A DNA stretch of 64,000 nt from positions 27,958 through 91,957 of the forward strand of contig JAHVJD010000011.1 of NCBI GenBank assembly GCA_019801415.1, written 5' to 3'. Under the pieces are notes generated by a model that worked only from the letters and a program-made list of their open reading frames with translations, was not told the origin of the DNA and did not search any database. Source of the DNA: Nocardioides marinus (GTDB lineage Bacteria; Pseudomonadota; Alphaproteobacteria; Rhodobacterales; Rhodobacteraceae). Position numbers and translations under genes: made by a program. Numbering within the stretch: position 1 is the stretch's first letter; each line of letters starts with the position of its first letter. Shown here one piece after another: positions 56,191 through 64,000 of the stretch.

Positions 56191-56413
56191 GGCAGGATCC
56201 TCCGATTGCCGGAGCGCCCGCAGGGCCGCCTGGGAGACCCGTCGCACGGGGCCGCCTGACCGGGCTGTGCGCCCTGACCCGGCGGAGACGGGCGCAGCCG
56301 ACGGCAGGCCGGGCGCCCAGATGGGTCTGGTCCCTCCACTGTGACGCAGGAGGGGTGAGTCGGGCAAGGGTCGTGGTCGCGGCGGTGGGCGCGGGCGGCC
56401 GCAGTGCGGACCG

Positions 56414-56941
56414 TCAGTGCGGATCGCGGATTTCGCCGGTGTCGAGCACGGGGGCCGCGTCGATTTCCTCGGCGTCGAGCATCGCGGCAACCCGTTCCAG
56501 CGCGGCGATCAGCCCGGCCTGTTCCCAGTCGGGCAGGGCGGAAAACTTGCGCACGAACTTCTGCTGGAGCGGATCCGGTGCCTCGGCGATGGTCTGGCGG
56601 CCCTTCTCGGTGATCAGGATGTTGGTCTGCCGCCGGTCGGTCTGCGAGCGTTCCCGCACGACCAGTTCCTTGCGCACCAGCTTGTCCACCACCGAGGTGA
56701 CAGTGGCCTGGGTGATCCGCATCTGCTGCGAGATGACGGTGGCCGTGCAGTGCTCGCGATCGGCAACGATCTGCAGCACGCGGAACTGCGCGGCGGTCAG
56801 ATTCACAGACTGCGCCAGCTCGCGGCCAAACAGTTCTGTTGCACGCAGGATGCGGCGGAGGGCGATCAGGCTGGTGTCCACGCGGTTCATGAGAGTCTTA
56901 TTGGCAGATGCCAGGGCGCAAGGCAACATGTGCCGCGCCAT
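56414..56941 (-). CDS. ectR: MarR family regulator, likely EctR of the ectoine operon
   Basis: 175 residues. The MarR winged helix is shown by LTAAQFRVLQIVADREHCTATVISQQMRITQATVTSVVDKLVRKELVVRERSQTDRRQTNILITEKG. It is divergent from ectA across an AT-rich 164-base region. In methylotrophs EctR1 is a MarR protein that represses ectABC from this position. The same role is inferred here, and a pseudopalindrome like the EctR1 site stands just upstream. Confidence 0.85.
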   Translation of the reverse strand: MARHMLPCALASANKTLMNRVDTSLIALRRILRATELFGRELAQSVNLTAAQFRVLQIVADREHCTATVISQQMRITQATVTSVVDKLVRKELVVRERSQTDRRQTNILITEKGRQTIAEAPDPLQQKFVRKFSALPDWEQAGLIAALERVAAMLDAEEIDAAPVLDTGEIRDPH

Positions 56942-56955
56942 ATCGGTAGTTTGAA

Positions 56956-56973
56956 TATCTAATGTGTATATGC
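56956..56973. promoter_or_regulatory. Candidate EctR operator
   Basis: TATCTAAT-GT-GTATATGC resembles the published EctR1 site TATTTAGT-GT-ACTATATA in length (8-2-8) and in much of its sequence. It lies 15 bases upstream of ectR and about 90 bases before the ectA promoter. It may control ectR itself as well as ectA. Confidence 0.4.
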
Positions 56974-57043
56974 TTTAGTTTATTTTGCAAACAAGAAAAT
57001 ATCACACCTGTTTTGCCATTTATGGATATTTTTTACTTTGATC

Positions 57044-57072
57044 TTGAAAGCATTCAGATTGCTCGCTACTTA
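57044..57072 (+). promoter_or_regulatory. Probable ectA promoter
   Basis: TTGAAA (57044-57049) and TACTTA (57067-57072) are separated by 17 bases in an AT-rich region, giving a start near 57079 and a short leader before GGAGG at 57090. Confidence 0.6.
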
Positions 57073-57105
57073 GATAGCCAAAGCAATTTGGAGGTTCATA
57101 GCCCA

Positions 57106-57636
57106 ATGGCAAAGACGTTGGAGTTGTTCCGCAAAGCCGCACCCGCCCTGAGGGCGCCCGTGGCCGAAGACGGCGCGGATATCTGGGAGCTGGTGCGTGC
57201 GTGCAAACCGCTTGATGAGAACTCGATGTACTGCAACCTGGTGCAGTGCGACCATTTCAGCGACACCTGCGTGGTGGCTGAACTGGACGGGGAAATCGTC
57301 GGCTGGATCTCCGCCTACCTGGTGCCCAAGGACCCGGAAACCCTGTTTGTCTGGCAGGTCGCGGTGTCCCCGAAGGCCCGTGGCCTGGGGCTGGGCACGC
57401 AGATGCTGAACGCGCTTCTCAAGCGCAAGGCCTGCGCCGACGTGAAGCGGATGCAGACCACCATCACCGCCGACAACGACGCCTCCTGGGCGTTGTTCCG
57501 CAAGTTTGCCAAGGGCCACGAGGCGGCGATCGACTCGGAGGCCCATTTCAAGAAAGCGGAGCACTTCCGCGAACTTCACAACACCGAACACATGGTCACG
57601 ATCGACCTGGGCGAGCGGATGCGCAAAGCGGCGTAA
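57106..57636 (+). CDS. ectA: L-2,4-diaminobutyrate acetyltransferase
   Basis: 176 residues from ATG 57106; the AT-rich open frame upstream to 56962 is not credible. A GNAT fold with WQVAVSPKARGLGLGTQMLNALL (acetyl-CoA loop) follows SMYCNLVQCDHFSDTCVVAE, an EctA hallmark. It acetylates diaminobutyrate at the gamma position. It is the first gene of ectA-ectB-ectC-ask. Confidence 0.96.
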   Translation: MAKTLELFRKAAPALRAPVAEDGADIWELVRACKPLDENSMYCNLVQCDHFSDTCVVAELDGEIVGWISAYLVPKDPETLFVWQVAVSPKARGLGLGTQMLNALLKRKACADVKRMQTTITADNDASWALFRKFAKGHEAAIDSEAHFKKAEHFRELHNTEHMVTIDLGERMRKAA

Positions 57637-57735
57637 CGGCCGTGGCCTGACTGCCGGCGTGCTGCCTGCGGCCCTCAGGGCTGCGGCGGCGCCTGCTCTC
57701 CCACCTTCTTTTCACCAATCCCAAAAGGATCTGAA

Positions 57736-59031
57736 ATGCCGACTGACACGTCAGCCGAAATCTCTGTTTTCAAACGCCGCGAATCCGAGGCCCGCAGCTA
57801 TTGCCGCGGCTTCGACACGGTGTTCACCTCTGCGCAAGGCTCGGAAATGACCGACGCCGACGGGCGCAGCTACATCGACTTCCTGGCGGGGTGCTCCTCG
57901 CTGAACTACGGCCACAATGACCCCGACATGAAGGCCGCGCTGATCGAGCATATCTCCGGGGACGGGCTGGCGCACGGGCTGGACCTGCACACCGACACCA
58001 AGGCCGACTTCCTGGCGGCCTTCGAGCGCCACATCCTGGAACCGCGCGGCATGGACCACAAGGTCATGTTCACCGGCCCGACCGGCGCCAATGCTGTCGA
58101 GGCGGCGATCAAGACCGCGCGCAAGGTGACCGGCTGCAACAACGTGGTGGCTTTCACCAACGGCTTCCACGGCGTCACCTTGGGCGCGCTGGCCGCGACC
58201 GGCAACGGCTATCACCGCGGCGGCGCGGGCACCACGCTGAACGGCGTGACCCGGATGCCGTTCGACGGCTACATGGCCGGCGGTTGCGACACGGCCGATT
58301 TCCTCGAGGCGATGCTGGCGGATGCTTCCAGCGGTATCGATGCGCCGGCCGCGATCCTGTTGGAGACCGTGCAGGGCGAGGGCGGCCTGAACGCCGCCAG
58401 CGCCGAATGGGTGCAGCGCATCGCCAAGCTGGCCCGCGACCACGGCGCGCTGCTGATCATCGACGACATCCAGGCGGGCTGCGGCCGCACCGGCACCTTC
58501 TTCTCGTTCGAGGAGATGGGCGTCACCCCGGATATCGTGACGATGGCGAAATCGGTGTCGGGCTACGGCCTGCCGATGGCGCTGATGCTGGTGCGCCCGG
58601 AGCACGACGTGTTCGGCCCCGCCGAGCACAACGGCACCTTCCGCGGCAACACCCATGCCTTTGTCACCGCCCGCGTGGCGATCGAGAAGTTCTGGGCCGA
58701 CGGCGCCTTCCAGGCCGAGCTGGTCGAAAAGGAAGCCCTGGTGCGCACGCGCCTGTCCGACCTGGCCGCCCTGGTTCCCGGCGCGCGGCTGAAGGGCCGC
58801 GGCCTGATGCAGGGCGTTGATGTCGGCTCTGGCGAGCTGGCGGGCGAGATCTGCGCCCGCGCCTTCCAGAAGGGGCTGATCATCGAGACCTCGGGCAACG
58901 AGGATCAGGTGGTCAAGGTGCTGGCACCGATCACCACCCCGGCAGAGACCTTCACCAAGGGCTTCGACATCCTGATGGAGGCCGCCCGCGAGGTGCTGGC
59001 CGACCAGAGCAAGAAAATCGCAGCGGAGTAA
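57736..59031 (+). CDS. ectB: L-2,4-diaminobutyrate aminotransferase
   Basis: 431 residues. A class III PLP aminotransferase: [41 protein letters not shown], and the PLP lysine in [11 protein letters not shown] (Lys272). It transaminates aspartate semialdehyde with glutamate, the committed step of ectoine synthesis. A 99-base gap after ectA carries a ribosome site AAAAGGATC. Confidence 0.97.
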   Translation: MPTDTSAEISVFKRRESEARSYCRGFDTVFTSAQGSEMTDADGRSYIDFLAGCSSLNYGHNDPDMKAALIEHISGDGLAHGLDLHTDTKADFLAAFERHILEPRGMDHKVMFTGPTGANAVEAAIKTARKVTGCNNVVAFTNGFHGVTLGALAATGNGYHRGGAGTTLNGVTRMPFDGYMAGGCDTADFLEAMLADASSGIDAPAAILLETVQGEGGLNAASAEWVQRIAKLARDHGALLIIDDIQAGCGRTGTFFSFEEMGVTPDIVTMAKSVSGYGLPMALMLVRPEHDVFGPAEHNGTFRGNTHAFVTARVAIEKFWADGAFQAELVEKEALVRTRLSDLAALVPGARLKGRGLMQGVDVGSGELAGEICARAFQKGLIIETSGNEDQVVKVLAPITTPAETFTKGFDILMEAAREVLADQSKKIAAE

Positions 59032-59038
59032 CAGACCG

Positions 59039-59431
59039 ATGATCGTGAGAGATTTCAACAAGATCGTGGAAAACGAAAAGTCCCGCGTGGTGTCCGACGC
59101 CCAGTGGACCTCGGTGCGGATGCTGCTGGCCGATGACGGTATGGGCTTTTCCTTCCACATCACCACGCTGGAGAGCGGCTCGGAGCATACCTTCGAGTAC
59201 AAGAACCACTTCGAGAGCGTCTATTGCATGCAGGGCAAGGGCTCGATCACCGATCTGGCCACCGGGGAGACCCACGAGATCACCCCCGGCGTCATGTATG
59301 CGCTGAACGAGCACGACCGCCACATCCTGCGCGCCGAAGAGCAGCTGGTCATGGCCTGCGTGTTCAACCCCCCGGTGACGGGCAAGGAAGTGCACCGGGA
59401 AGACGGCTCCTACGCGCTGCTCGAAACCTGA
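59039..59431 (+). CDS. ectC: Ectoine synthase
   Basis: 130 residues, the usual size. The cupin fold [45 protein letters not shown] is diagnostic. It closes the ring of N-gamma-acetyl-diaminobutyrate to ectoine with a metal ion. It starts seven bases after ectB, so the two are likely co-translated. Confidence 0.97.
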   Translation: MIVRDFNKIVENEKSRVVSDAQWTSVRMLLADDGMGFSFHITTLESGSEHTFEYKNHFESVYCMQGKGSITDLATGETHEITPGVMYALNEHDRHILRAEEQLVMACVFNPPVTGKEVHREDGSYALLET

Positions 59432-59438
59432 ATGGAGG

Positions 59439-59457
59439 CCCCGGGCAAGGCCCGGGG
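59439..59457 (+). promoter_or_regulatory. Stable hairpin between ectC and the aspartate kinase gene
   Basis: CCCCGGGC and GCCCGGGG form a perfect eight-base stem with a three-base loop, eight bases after the ectC stop. It lies just upstream of the GTG at 59468. No T-run follows. It may reduce or couple translation of the kinase, or stabilise the ectABC part of the message. Confidence 0.6.
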
Positions 59458-59467
59458 GACACATCCC

Positions 59468-60904
59468 GTGACATTACCTGACCATACTGTCGAAAAGATC
59501 GGCGGCACCTCGATGAGCCGCCTGTCGGAACTGACCGGCACTCTGATCATCGGCGACCGCAAGGGGGAGGATCTGTATCACCGGATCTTAGTAGTCTCCG
59601 CCTTTGGCGGCATCACCAACCTGCTGCTGGAGCACAAGAAAACCGGCGAGCCGGGGGTCTTTGCGCTGTTCAACAACGACGACAACGACCATTCCTGGCT
59701 GGATGCGCTGACCCGCGTCGCCACCGCCATGTGCGAAGCGCATGACGCGGTGCTGGACGAGGCCGCCGACCGTTCGCTGGCGGAGGATTTCGTGCGCGAG
59801 CGCATCGAGGGCGCGCGCAGCGTGCTGTTCGACCTGCGCCGCCTGTGCTCCTACGGGCATTTCCGCCTGTCGGCGCATATGCAGATCGTGCGCGAGCTGC
59901 TGTCGGGCCTGGGCGAGGCGCATTCCGCCTTCGTCACCACGCTGCTGCTGCAGCGCAAGGGCGTGAACGCGCGTTTCGTCGACCTGTCCGGTTGGCGCGA
60001 CGAGACCGACTGCACCCTGCAGGAGCGCATAGCCGGTGCCATGGACGGCGTCGATCTGACCCGCGAGCTGCCCATCGTCACCGGCTATGCCCAGTGCCGC
60101 GAGGGGCTGATGCAGGAGTACGACCGTGGCTATTCCGAGGTCACCTTCTCGTCGCTGGCGGATTTCACCGGCGCGAAAGAGGCGATCATCCACAAGGAAT
60201 TCCACCTGTCCTCGGCCGATCCCGGCCTGGTGGGCGAAGGGGCGGTGCGCAAGCTGGGGCACACGAACTATGACGTCGCCGACCAGCTGTCGAACATGGG
60301 GATGGAGGCGATCCATCCGAATGCCGCCAAGACCCTGCGCCAGGCGAATATCCCGCTGCGCGTCACCAATGCCTTTGACCCGGATGATCCGGGCACGCTG
60401 ATCGATGACGCCCCGGCGGACACCCCGGCGGTGGAGATCGTCACCGGCCTCAACGTGGTGGCGCTGGAGCTGTTCGAGCAGGACATGGTCGGCGTCAAGG
60501 GCTATGACGCCAATGCGCTGGAGGCGCTGCGCCGCTTCAACGTGCGGATCGTGTCGAAGACCTCGAACGCGAACACCATCACCCATTATGTCGAGGCGCC
60601 GCTGAAATCGGTGCGCCGCGTGGTGGCGGAGCTGGAAAAGACCTATCCCTCGGCTGACATCAGCGTGCGCAGCATGGCGATTGTCTCCGCCATCGGCCGC
60701 GACCTGACCGGGCTGCATGCCTTCAGCAGCGGCCTGCAGGCGCTGGAGCGCGCGGGCATCGAGGTGATCGCCGCCCATCAGACCCCGCGCAACGTCGATA
60801 TCCAGTTCGCGGTGGCCCGCGACGACGCCGACCGCGCGATCGAGGTGCTGCACGGTGCGCTGGTCGACACCGGTTTGGAACAGGTGGTGGACCAGGCCGC
60901 CTGA
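59468..60904 (+). CDS. ask: Ectoine-specific aspartate kinase (Ask_Ect)
   Basis: 478 residues from GTG 59468, where the conserved TLPDHTVEKIGGTSMSRLSEL begins; an ATG at 59432 would add twelve unconserved residues. An amino-acid-kinase domain with KIGGTSM and FTGAKEAIIHKEF leads. ACT-like repeats follow in the C-terminal third. It phosphorylates aspartate to feed aspartate semialdehyde to EctB. The Ask_Ect branch is less inhibited by lysine and threonine in other bacteria. Confidence 0.94.
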   Translation: MTLPDHTVEKIGGTSMSRLSELTGTLIIGDRKGEDLYHRILVVSAFGGITNLLLEHKKTGEPGVFALFNNDDNDHSWLDALTRVATAMCEAHDAVLDEAADRSLAEDFVRERIEGARSVLFDLRRLCSYGHFRLSAHMQIVRELLSGLGEAHSAFVTTLLLQRKGVNARFVDLSGWRDETDCTLQERIAGAMDGVDLTRELPIVTGYAQCREGLMQEYDRGYSEVTFSSLADFTGAKEAIIHKEFHLSSADPGLVGEGAVRKLGHTNYDVADQLSNMGMEAIHPNAAKTLRQANIPLRVTNAFDPDDPGTLIDDAPADTPAVEIVTGLNVVALELFEQDMVGVKGYDANALEALRRFNVRIVSKTSNANTITHYVEAPLKSVRRVVAELEKTYPSADISVRSMAIVSAIGRDLTGLHAFSSGLQALERAGIEVIAAHQTPRNVDIQFAVARDDADRAIEVLHGALVDTGLEQVVDQAA

Positions 60905-61112
60905 GCCCGCACTCGTTTCGTCCTTGCCCTGCCGTCCGGCGCATCCCGCGGCGGCAGGCGGCGGCCCGACGCGCGGTAAGCGCGGGGAGAGGGCACGAGG
61001 CGACAAATCCCCCTTTGCATGATAGGCTGGCTTGCGGAGGTCGCGGCGCACGGACGCTGCGGCCCACCGAAGAATGAGGCAGCACGACTGCCGGATAGGT
61101 GCGGGGGCGCCG

Positions 61113-62450
61113 ATGGCCGCGGAAAGACACATCGGGACGGGGAACGGCCGCGCCAGCGCGGCTGGTACCGTGGCTGACGGTTTTTCGGGCGCCCCGGCGA
61201 CGGACCAGGTCCGTGCCGCGGAAATTCCGGCCCCTGCGGCCTGCGCCCCGTCGCAGCTGTTCGACGGGATCGCCAATTGGCTGATCGAAGAGGGCCTGGG
61301 CGATGCCGCTTTCGGCGACATTCTTGGAGGGCTGGGGCGACGGCTGCTGGCCGGAGGCGTGCCCGTTCACCGCATCAGCACCGGCGGGCTGTTCCTGCAT
61401 CCGGTTTTTGGTGCGATTGACACCGCCTGGGACTCCCAGTCCGACCGGGTCACGGAAACGGTGCAGCCGCGCAGCAAGTTCGATTCGGCGGAGTTCCGGA
61501 ACTCGCCCTTTTTCCAGGCCGCGCTGCACGGGATCAGATACCAGCGCTTCCGTCTCAACCAGGCGGCGGACCCGGGGGAATACCCTCTGCTGAATCAGCT
61601 GCGCGCGTCCAATGTGACCGATTACCTGGTGTTCTACCGTGATTTCGGGCGCCGCGACCTCAGCCTGTGGAACGGTCTGCCGCAGGGGATGGAGGGCGCG
61701 CTCGGATCCTTTGCGACCCGCCGCACCAGCGGCTTCCACGACCGGGAGATCGCGCATCTGTTCAATCTGTCCACCGTGCTCAGCATGGTCATCAAAAGCA
61801 AATCGCGCCACATGCTGACGGGCACCCTGCTGCAGACCTATCTCGGCGCGCATTCGAGTCGGCGGGTGCTGCAGGGGCTGATCGAACGCGGCAGCGGCAG
61901 GAAGATCGACTGCGTGATCTGGCTGTCCGATCTGCGCCAGTCGACCCGGCTTGCAGAAACCCTGAGCATGGATGACTACCTGTCGCTGCTCAACACCTAC
62001 TTCGATTGCACCGCGGGGGCGGTGCTGGATCACGGAGGCGAGGTGCTGAAGTTCATCGGCGACGCCGTGCTGGCAATTTTTCCGTTTGAGGACAGCCAGA
62101 GGCCGGCCGAGGACATGTGCCGCGCGGCCCTCTGCGCGGCGCGGGAGGCGCATGCGCGCACCTCTGGCGAAAACCGCGCGCGGCGGCAGAACGGGCAGAG
62201 CGAGATCAGATTCGGCGTCGCACTGCATGCGGGAACGCTGATGTACGGCAACGTCGGGACTGATCGGCGGCTCGATTTCACCGTCATCGGCCCCGCAGCG
62301 AACGAGGTGGCCCGGCTGGAAAGCTTTTGCAAGACCGAGCAGAGCGACATTGTGGTCTCCACCCGTTTTGCGGATCTCTATCCGGGCGATCTTGAAGACA
62401 TTCCCGCCCGGCAGATCCGCACAGACCCCGTAGCCAAACCCGCGGACTGA
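61113..62450 (+). CDS. Adenylate/guanylate cyclase catalytic-domain protein
   Basis: 445 residues if started at ATG 61113; the start is uncertain because no clear ribosome site precedes 61032, 61074 or 61113. The N-terminal 250 residues are unlike known sensor domains to me. The class III catalytic domain begins near residue 270: DCVIWLSDLRQSTRLAETLS, GGEVLKFIGDAVLAIFP and RFGVALHAGTLMYGNVGTDRRLDFTVIG. Both metal Asp residues and the transition-state region look intact, so cAMP synthesis is likely. Confidence 0.85.
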   Translation: MAAERHIGTGNGRASAAGTVADGFSGAPATDQVRAAEIPAPAACAPSQLFDGIANWLIEEGLGDAAFGDILGGLGRRLLAGGVPVHRISTGGLFLHPVFGAIDTAWDSQSDRVTETVQPRSKFDSAEFRNSPFFQAALHGIRYQRFRLNQAADPGEYPLLNQLRASNVTDYLVFYRDFGRRDLSLWNGLPQGMEGALGSFATRRTSGFHDREIAHLFNLSTVLSMVIKSKSRHMLTGTLLQTYLGAHSSRRVLQGLIERGSGRKIDCVIWLSDLRQSTRLAETLSMDDYLSLLNTYFDCTAGAVLDHGGEVLKFIGDAVLAIFPFEDSQRPAEDMCRAALCAAREAHARTSGENRARRQNGQSEIRFGVALHAGTLMYGNVGTDRRLDFTVIGPAANEVARLESFCKTEQSDIVVSTRFADLYPGDLEDIPARQIRTDPVAKPAD

Positions 62451-62500
62451 TGCGTCCGGCTGCGGTCGGGGCGCACACGTCCTGACAGTTGAATGGAGCC

Positions 62501-62577
62501 TGGCGATCCCTGAAGGACTCGAACCCTCAACCTGCTGATTAGAAGTCAGCTGCTCTATCCAGTTGAGCTAAGGGACC
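62501..62577 (-). tRNA. tRNA-Arg (anticodon TCT)
   Basis: On the minus strand a complete cloverleaf reads from 62577: acceptor GGTCCCT/AGGGATC, D arm GCTC/GAGC, anticodon loop CTTCTAA with TCT at 62543-62541, T arm with GTTCGAGTCC. CCA is encoded (62503-62501). It reads AGA codons. Confidence 0.96.
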
Positions 62578-62612
62578 GCTTGCAGCCTGTTATGCCATGC
62601 GCGTTGCGGGGG

Positions 62613-63089
62613 TCAAGCGGTGCCGCGCAGGTCGAGGTGCATAAACACGGACCACGGATCAGGCGCATAGTCGCCAAAAGCCGCGCATTCGCGAAACCCC
62701 ATCGAGCCGTAGAGACTGCGAGAGGGCAGGAAATCCGCGGTGGAGCCGGTCTCGAGATAGATGTCGGTGCCGCCTTCGGCGCGGGCAAGGTCGAGAAGAT
62801 GGGTGAGCATCGCCCGTCCGGCACCGCTGCCGCGGGCCTCGGCGGCGGTGTGCATCGACTTCAGCTCGAAACTGGCGGCATCCAGCCGTTTCAGCGCGCC
62901 CATGGCCACTGCCTCGGTGCCCCGGTAGAGCAGGAAGAACCGCACATCCGGGCCTTCCAGTCCGCTGGCGTCCAGCGCGTGGCAGCTGTCTTCAGGCGAT
63001 TGCGCCGCCATCTGCGACAGGTGCCGCCGGATCAGCGCCGCGGCGGCGGGATCGGACGGGCTGGCCCGGCGGATCTCGAAACCGTTCAT
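62613..63089 (-). CDS. GNAT family N-acetyltransferase
   Basis: 158 residues from ATG 63089; a TTG at 63107 would add six. The acetyl-CoA loop ELKSMHTAAEARGSGAGRAMLTHLLDLAR and the late LYGSMGFRECAAFGDY are typical of the YhbS/putative-acetyltransferase group. Substrate unknown. Confidence 0.88.
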   Translation of the reverse strand: MNGFEIRRASPSDPAAAALIRRHLSQMAAQSPEDSCHALDASGLEGPDVRFFLLYRGTEAVAMGALKRLDAASFELKSMHTAAEARGSGAGRAMLTHLLDLARAEGGTDIYLETGSTADFLPSRSLYGSMGFRECAAFGDYAPDPWSVFMHLDLRGTA

Positions 63090-63432
63090 CGTGGGTGTCT
63101 GGGGCAAGTTGGCGCCAATCTTCTGCGTTTTCCATTGATTTTCAATGATAAATCCTATCGCAAATGGGGGCTTGAAACAAGCCGCGGCGCGAGCGGACCA
63201 GGATCGGGCATGAAGCCGCCGGTGGCCTTGGGGGCGGTGGTATCAACCGGCATGCCCCCCGCGGCCGGGAAACCACGCCAGCACAGGCCGCTAGCCTTGA
63301 TCGGAAACTGGCGGCAGCCGGTGGCAGCGTGATGCAGAGGTCGGCGCTGTGGCCACGCGCAATCCTTTACCGTTGGGCGAAAAGCTGGCTAACCTTTGGT
63401 CTGAAGCGGCTCGCGGAGGAGAAGACGCCCAC
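63090..63432. other. 343-base intergenic region with an AT-rich inverted repeat
   Basis: No credible gene. The left 80 bases are AT-rich, unlike the rest, and hold CATTGA-N3-TCAATG (63133-63147) just upstream of the GNAT gene. It may be an operator for that gene or for the AraC-like gene to the right. Confidence 0.5.
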
Positions 63433-63820
63433 ATGTATCAGTCCACAGCAGGCCTCTCCAATGCACCGCTGTGCCGGGCAGACCCGAGGCCCCGCGCCGT
63501 CGAGTCTTTTGCGCGCGACATCGAAACCGTTTGCGGGCGGTTTGCGGTTGAACCGGTTGCCGCGGCGCGCGGGCAGGTGGACGGAGATGTCTCGACGATG
63601 CGCGTGTCACGATTTGAGACGGCGATCGTATCCCTCGACGCCCAAAGGGTTTTTCGCGACCGGCGGATGATCCGTTCCGACCCGGGCGAGCATCTGTTCC
63701 TGTTGATCCAGGACAAGGGGCGGTGCCGGATCCACCAGAACGATGAAACCGTGCTCCTGACTCCGGGCGACATGTACCTGGTGGATAGCTCGCGCAGTTC
63801 CGAGTTCTTCTACGACGGCA
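63433..63820 (+). pseudogene. AraC-type regulator interrupted by an IS element
   Basis: 129 residues remain from ATG 63433. They match an AraC-binding-like sensing domain (FETAIVSLDAQRVFRD, DPGEHLFLLIQDKGRCRIHQNDETVLLTPGDMYLVDSSR). The reading frame meets the left end of an IS at about 63821 and stops within it at 63861. The C-terminal helix-turn-helix is missing from the window, so the gene is presumably inactive. Confidence 0.75.
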
Positions 63821-64000
63821 TGTGGAGTGCCCCATCTGAATTGGCCCACCGTTATGTTTAGGAAACGGAGGACTGAGAATAGCGAACAAGCGACACAAGC
63901 CTGAGGAAATAGTTCAGAAGCTGCGGCAGGTTGATGTGCTTGTCGGACAGGGGATGCAGCGCGTGGATGCGATCCGCGAAGTGCGCATCACTGAGCAGAC
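63821..64000 (+). mobile_element. Left end of an IS3-family insertion sequence (runs off the window)
   Basis: The element appears to begin with TGTGGAGTGCCCC at 63821, in the middle of the AraC-like gene. A transposase orfA reading frame follows. The right end is beyond the window, so the target duplication and exact terminal repeats cannot be seen. Confidence 0.7.
63879..64000 (+). CDS. IS3-family transposase OrfA, N-terminal part
   Basis: About 40 residues are visible, reading ANKRHKPEEIVQKLRQVDVL and on; the K-R-x-x-P-E-E-I-V-x-K-L-R helix-turn-helix start is typical of OrfA of IS3-type elements. GGAGG ends at 63871, seven bases before an ATA in frame (63879), where ATG would be expected. 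CTG 63873 is an alternative. The 3' part lies outside the window. Confidence 0.72.
   Translation, partial: MANKRHKPEEIVQKLRQVDVLVGQGMQRVDAIREVRITEQ

Noticed and set aside
56962..57105. 48-codon N-terminal extension of ectA
   Set aside because: AT-rich promoter DNA; the EctA family starts at MAKTLELF (57106) and the promoter fit lies inside the extension.
62501..62577. Integration site at tRNA-Arg
   Set aside because: No duplicated tRNA end, integrase or island-like genes adjoin it; the nearby IS is of the IS3 type, which does not target tRNA genes.

Overview
The window is about 64 kb of high-GC chromosomal DNA from an alphaproteobacterium, most probably a marine member of the Rhodobacteraceae (Roseobacter group). 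The reasons are an RpoH-type sigma factor of the RpoH-II kind, a class I lysyl-tRNA synthetase, an rsmI-yraN-gshB run, a MarR-ectABC-aspartate kinase ectoine cluster, and an FNR/Dnr-type box beside an NsrR-like gene. Almost all of it is dense housekeeping sequence. The only clear mobile DNA is the end of an IS3-type element at the right edge. This assignment rests on gene content and recalled family features, not on a database search.

Layout. 1-2763 (+): rsmI end, yraN, gshB, alpha/beta hydrolase. 2764-6235 (-): comM-like ATPase, GST, histidine phosphatase (cobC-like) and cobU. 6236-6511 is a structured intergenic region that may encode an RNA. 6512-12813 (+): rpoH, coaBC, dut, a membrane-anchored moeB-like gene, a small unknown gene, and an M3 peptidase. 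12832-19449 (-): the cell-shape operon mreB-mreC-mreD-mrdA-rodA, with a ghrA-like gene at its tail. 19692-25517: lysozyme-like protein, rlmJ, leuA with a leucine-rich leader peptide, and a divergent MocR regulator/FMN-protein pair. 25624-34565: MORN-repeat protein, nadE, an amino-acid-oxidase-like flavoprotein, a diguanylate cyclase, a Tat-type metallo-hydrolase and gltX.

34566-43149 opens with three stacked palindromes. It then holds a DUF2254 membrane protein, a ChaC-like cyclotransferase divergent from nsrR, an FtsX-type ABC transporter divergent from a TesA-like esterase, a cold-shock protein, an L,D-transpeptidase, thioredoxin 2 and a small membrane protein. 43407-50784: ettA, nadD, an EamA transporter, dacB, a TerB-like protein and class I lysS. 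51225-56190: a large beta-helix protein with a structured leader, an outer-membrane-like protein, and small stress or zinc-ribbon proteins. 56414-60904: the ectoine locus. 61113-63820: an adenylate-cyclase-domain protein, tRNA-Arg(TCT), a GNAT acetyltransferase, and an AraC-type regulator cut by the IS element.

How the genes work together. The mre/mrd operon plus dacB, the L,D-transpeptidase and the lysozyme-like protein form a cell-wall set. ectABC plus a dedicated aspartate kinase make ectoine under a MarR repressor. nadD and nadE, coaBC, gshB, cobU and moeB supply cofactors. The most interesting unexplained signals are the apparently leaderless leucine leader peptide before leuA, the folded region before rpoH, the hairpin between ectC and the aspartate kinase gene, the membrane-anchored MoeB, and the beta-helix locus.
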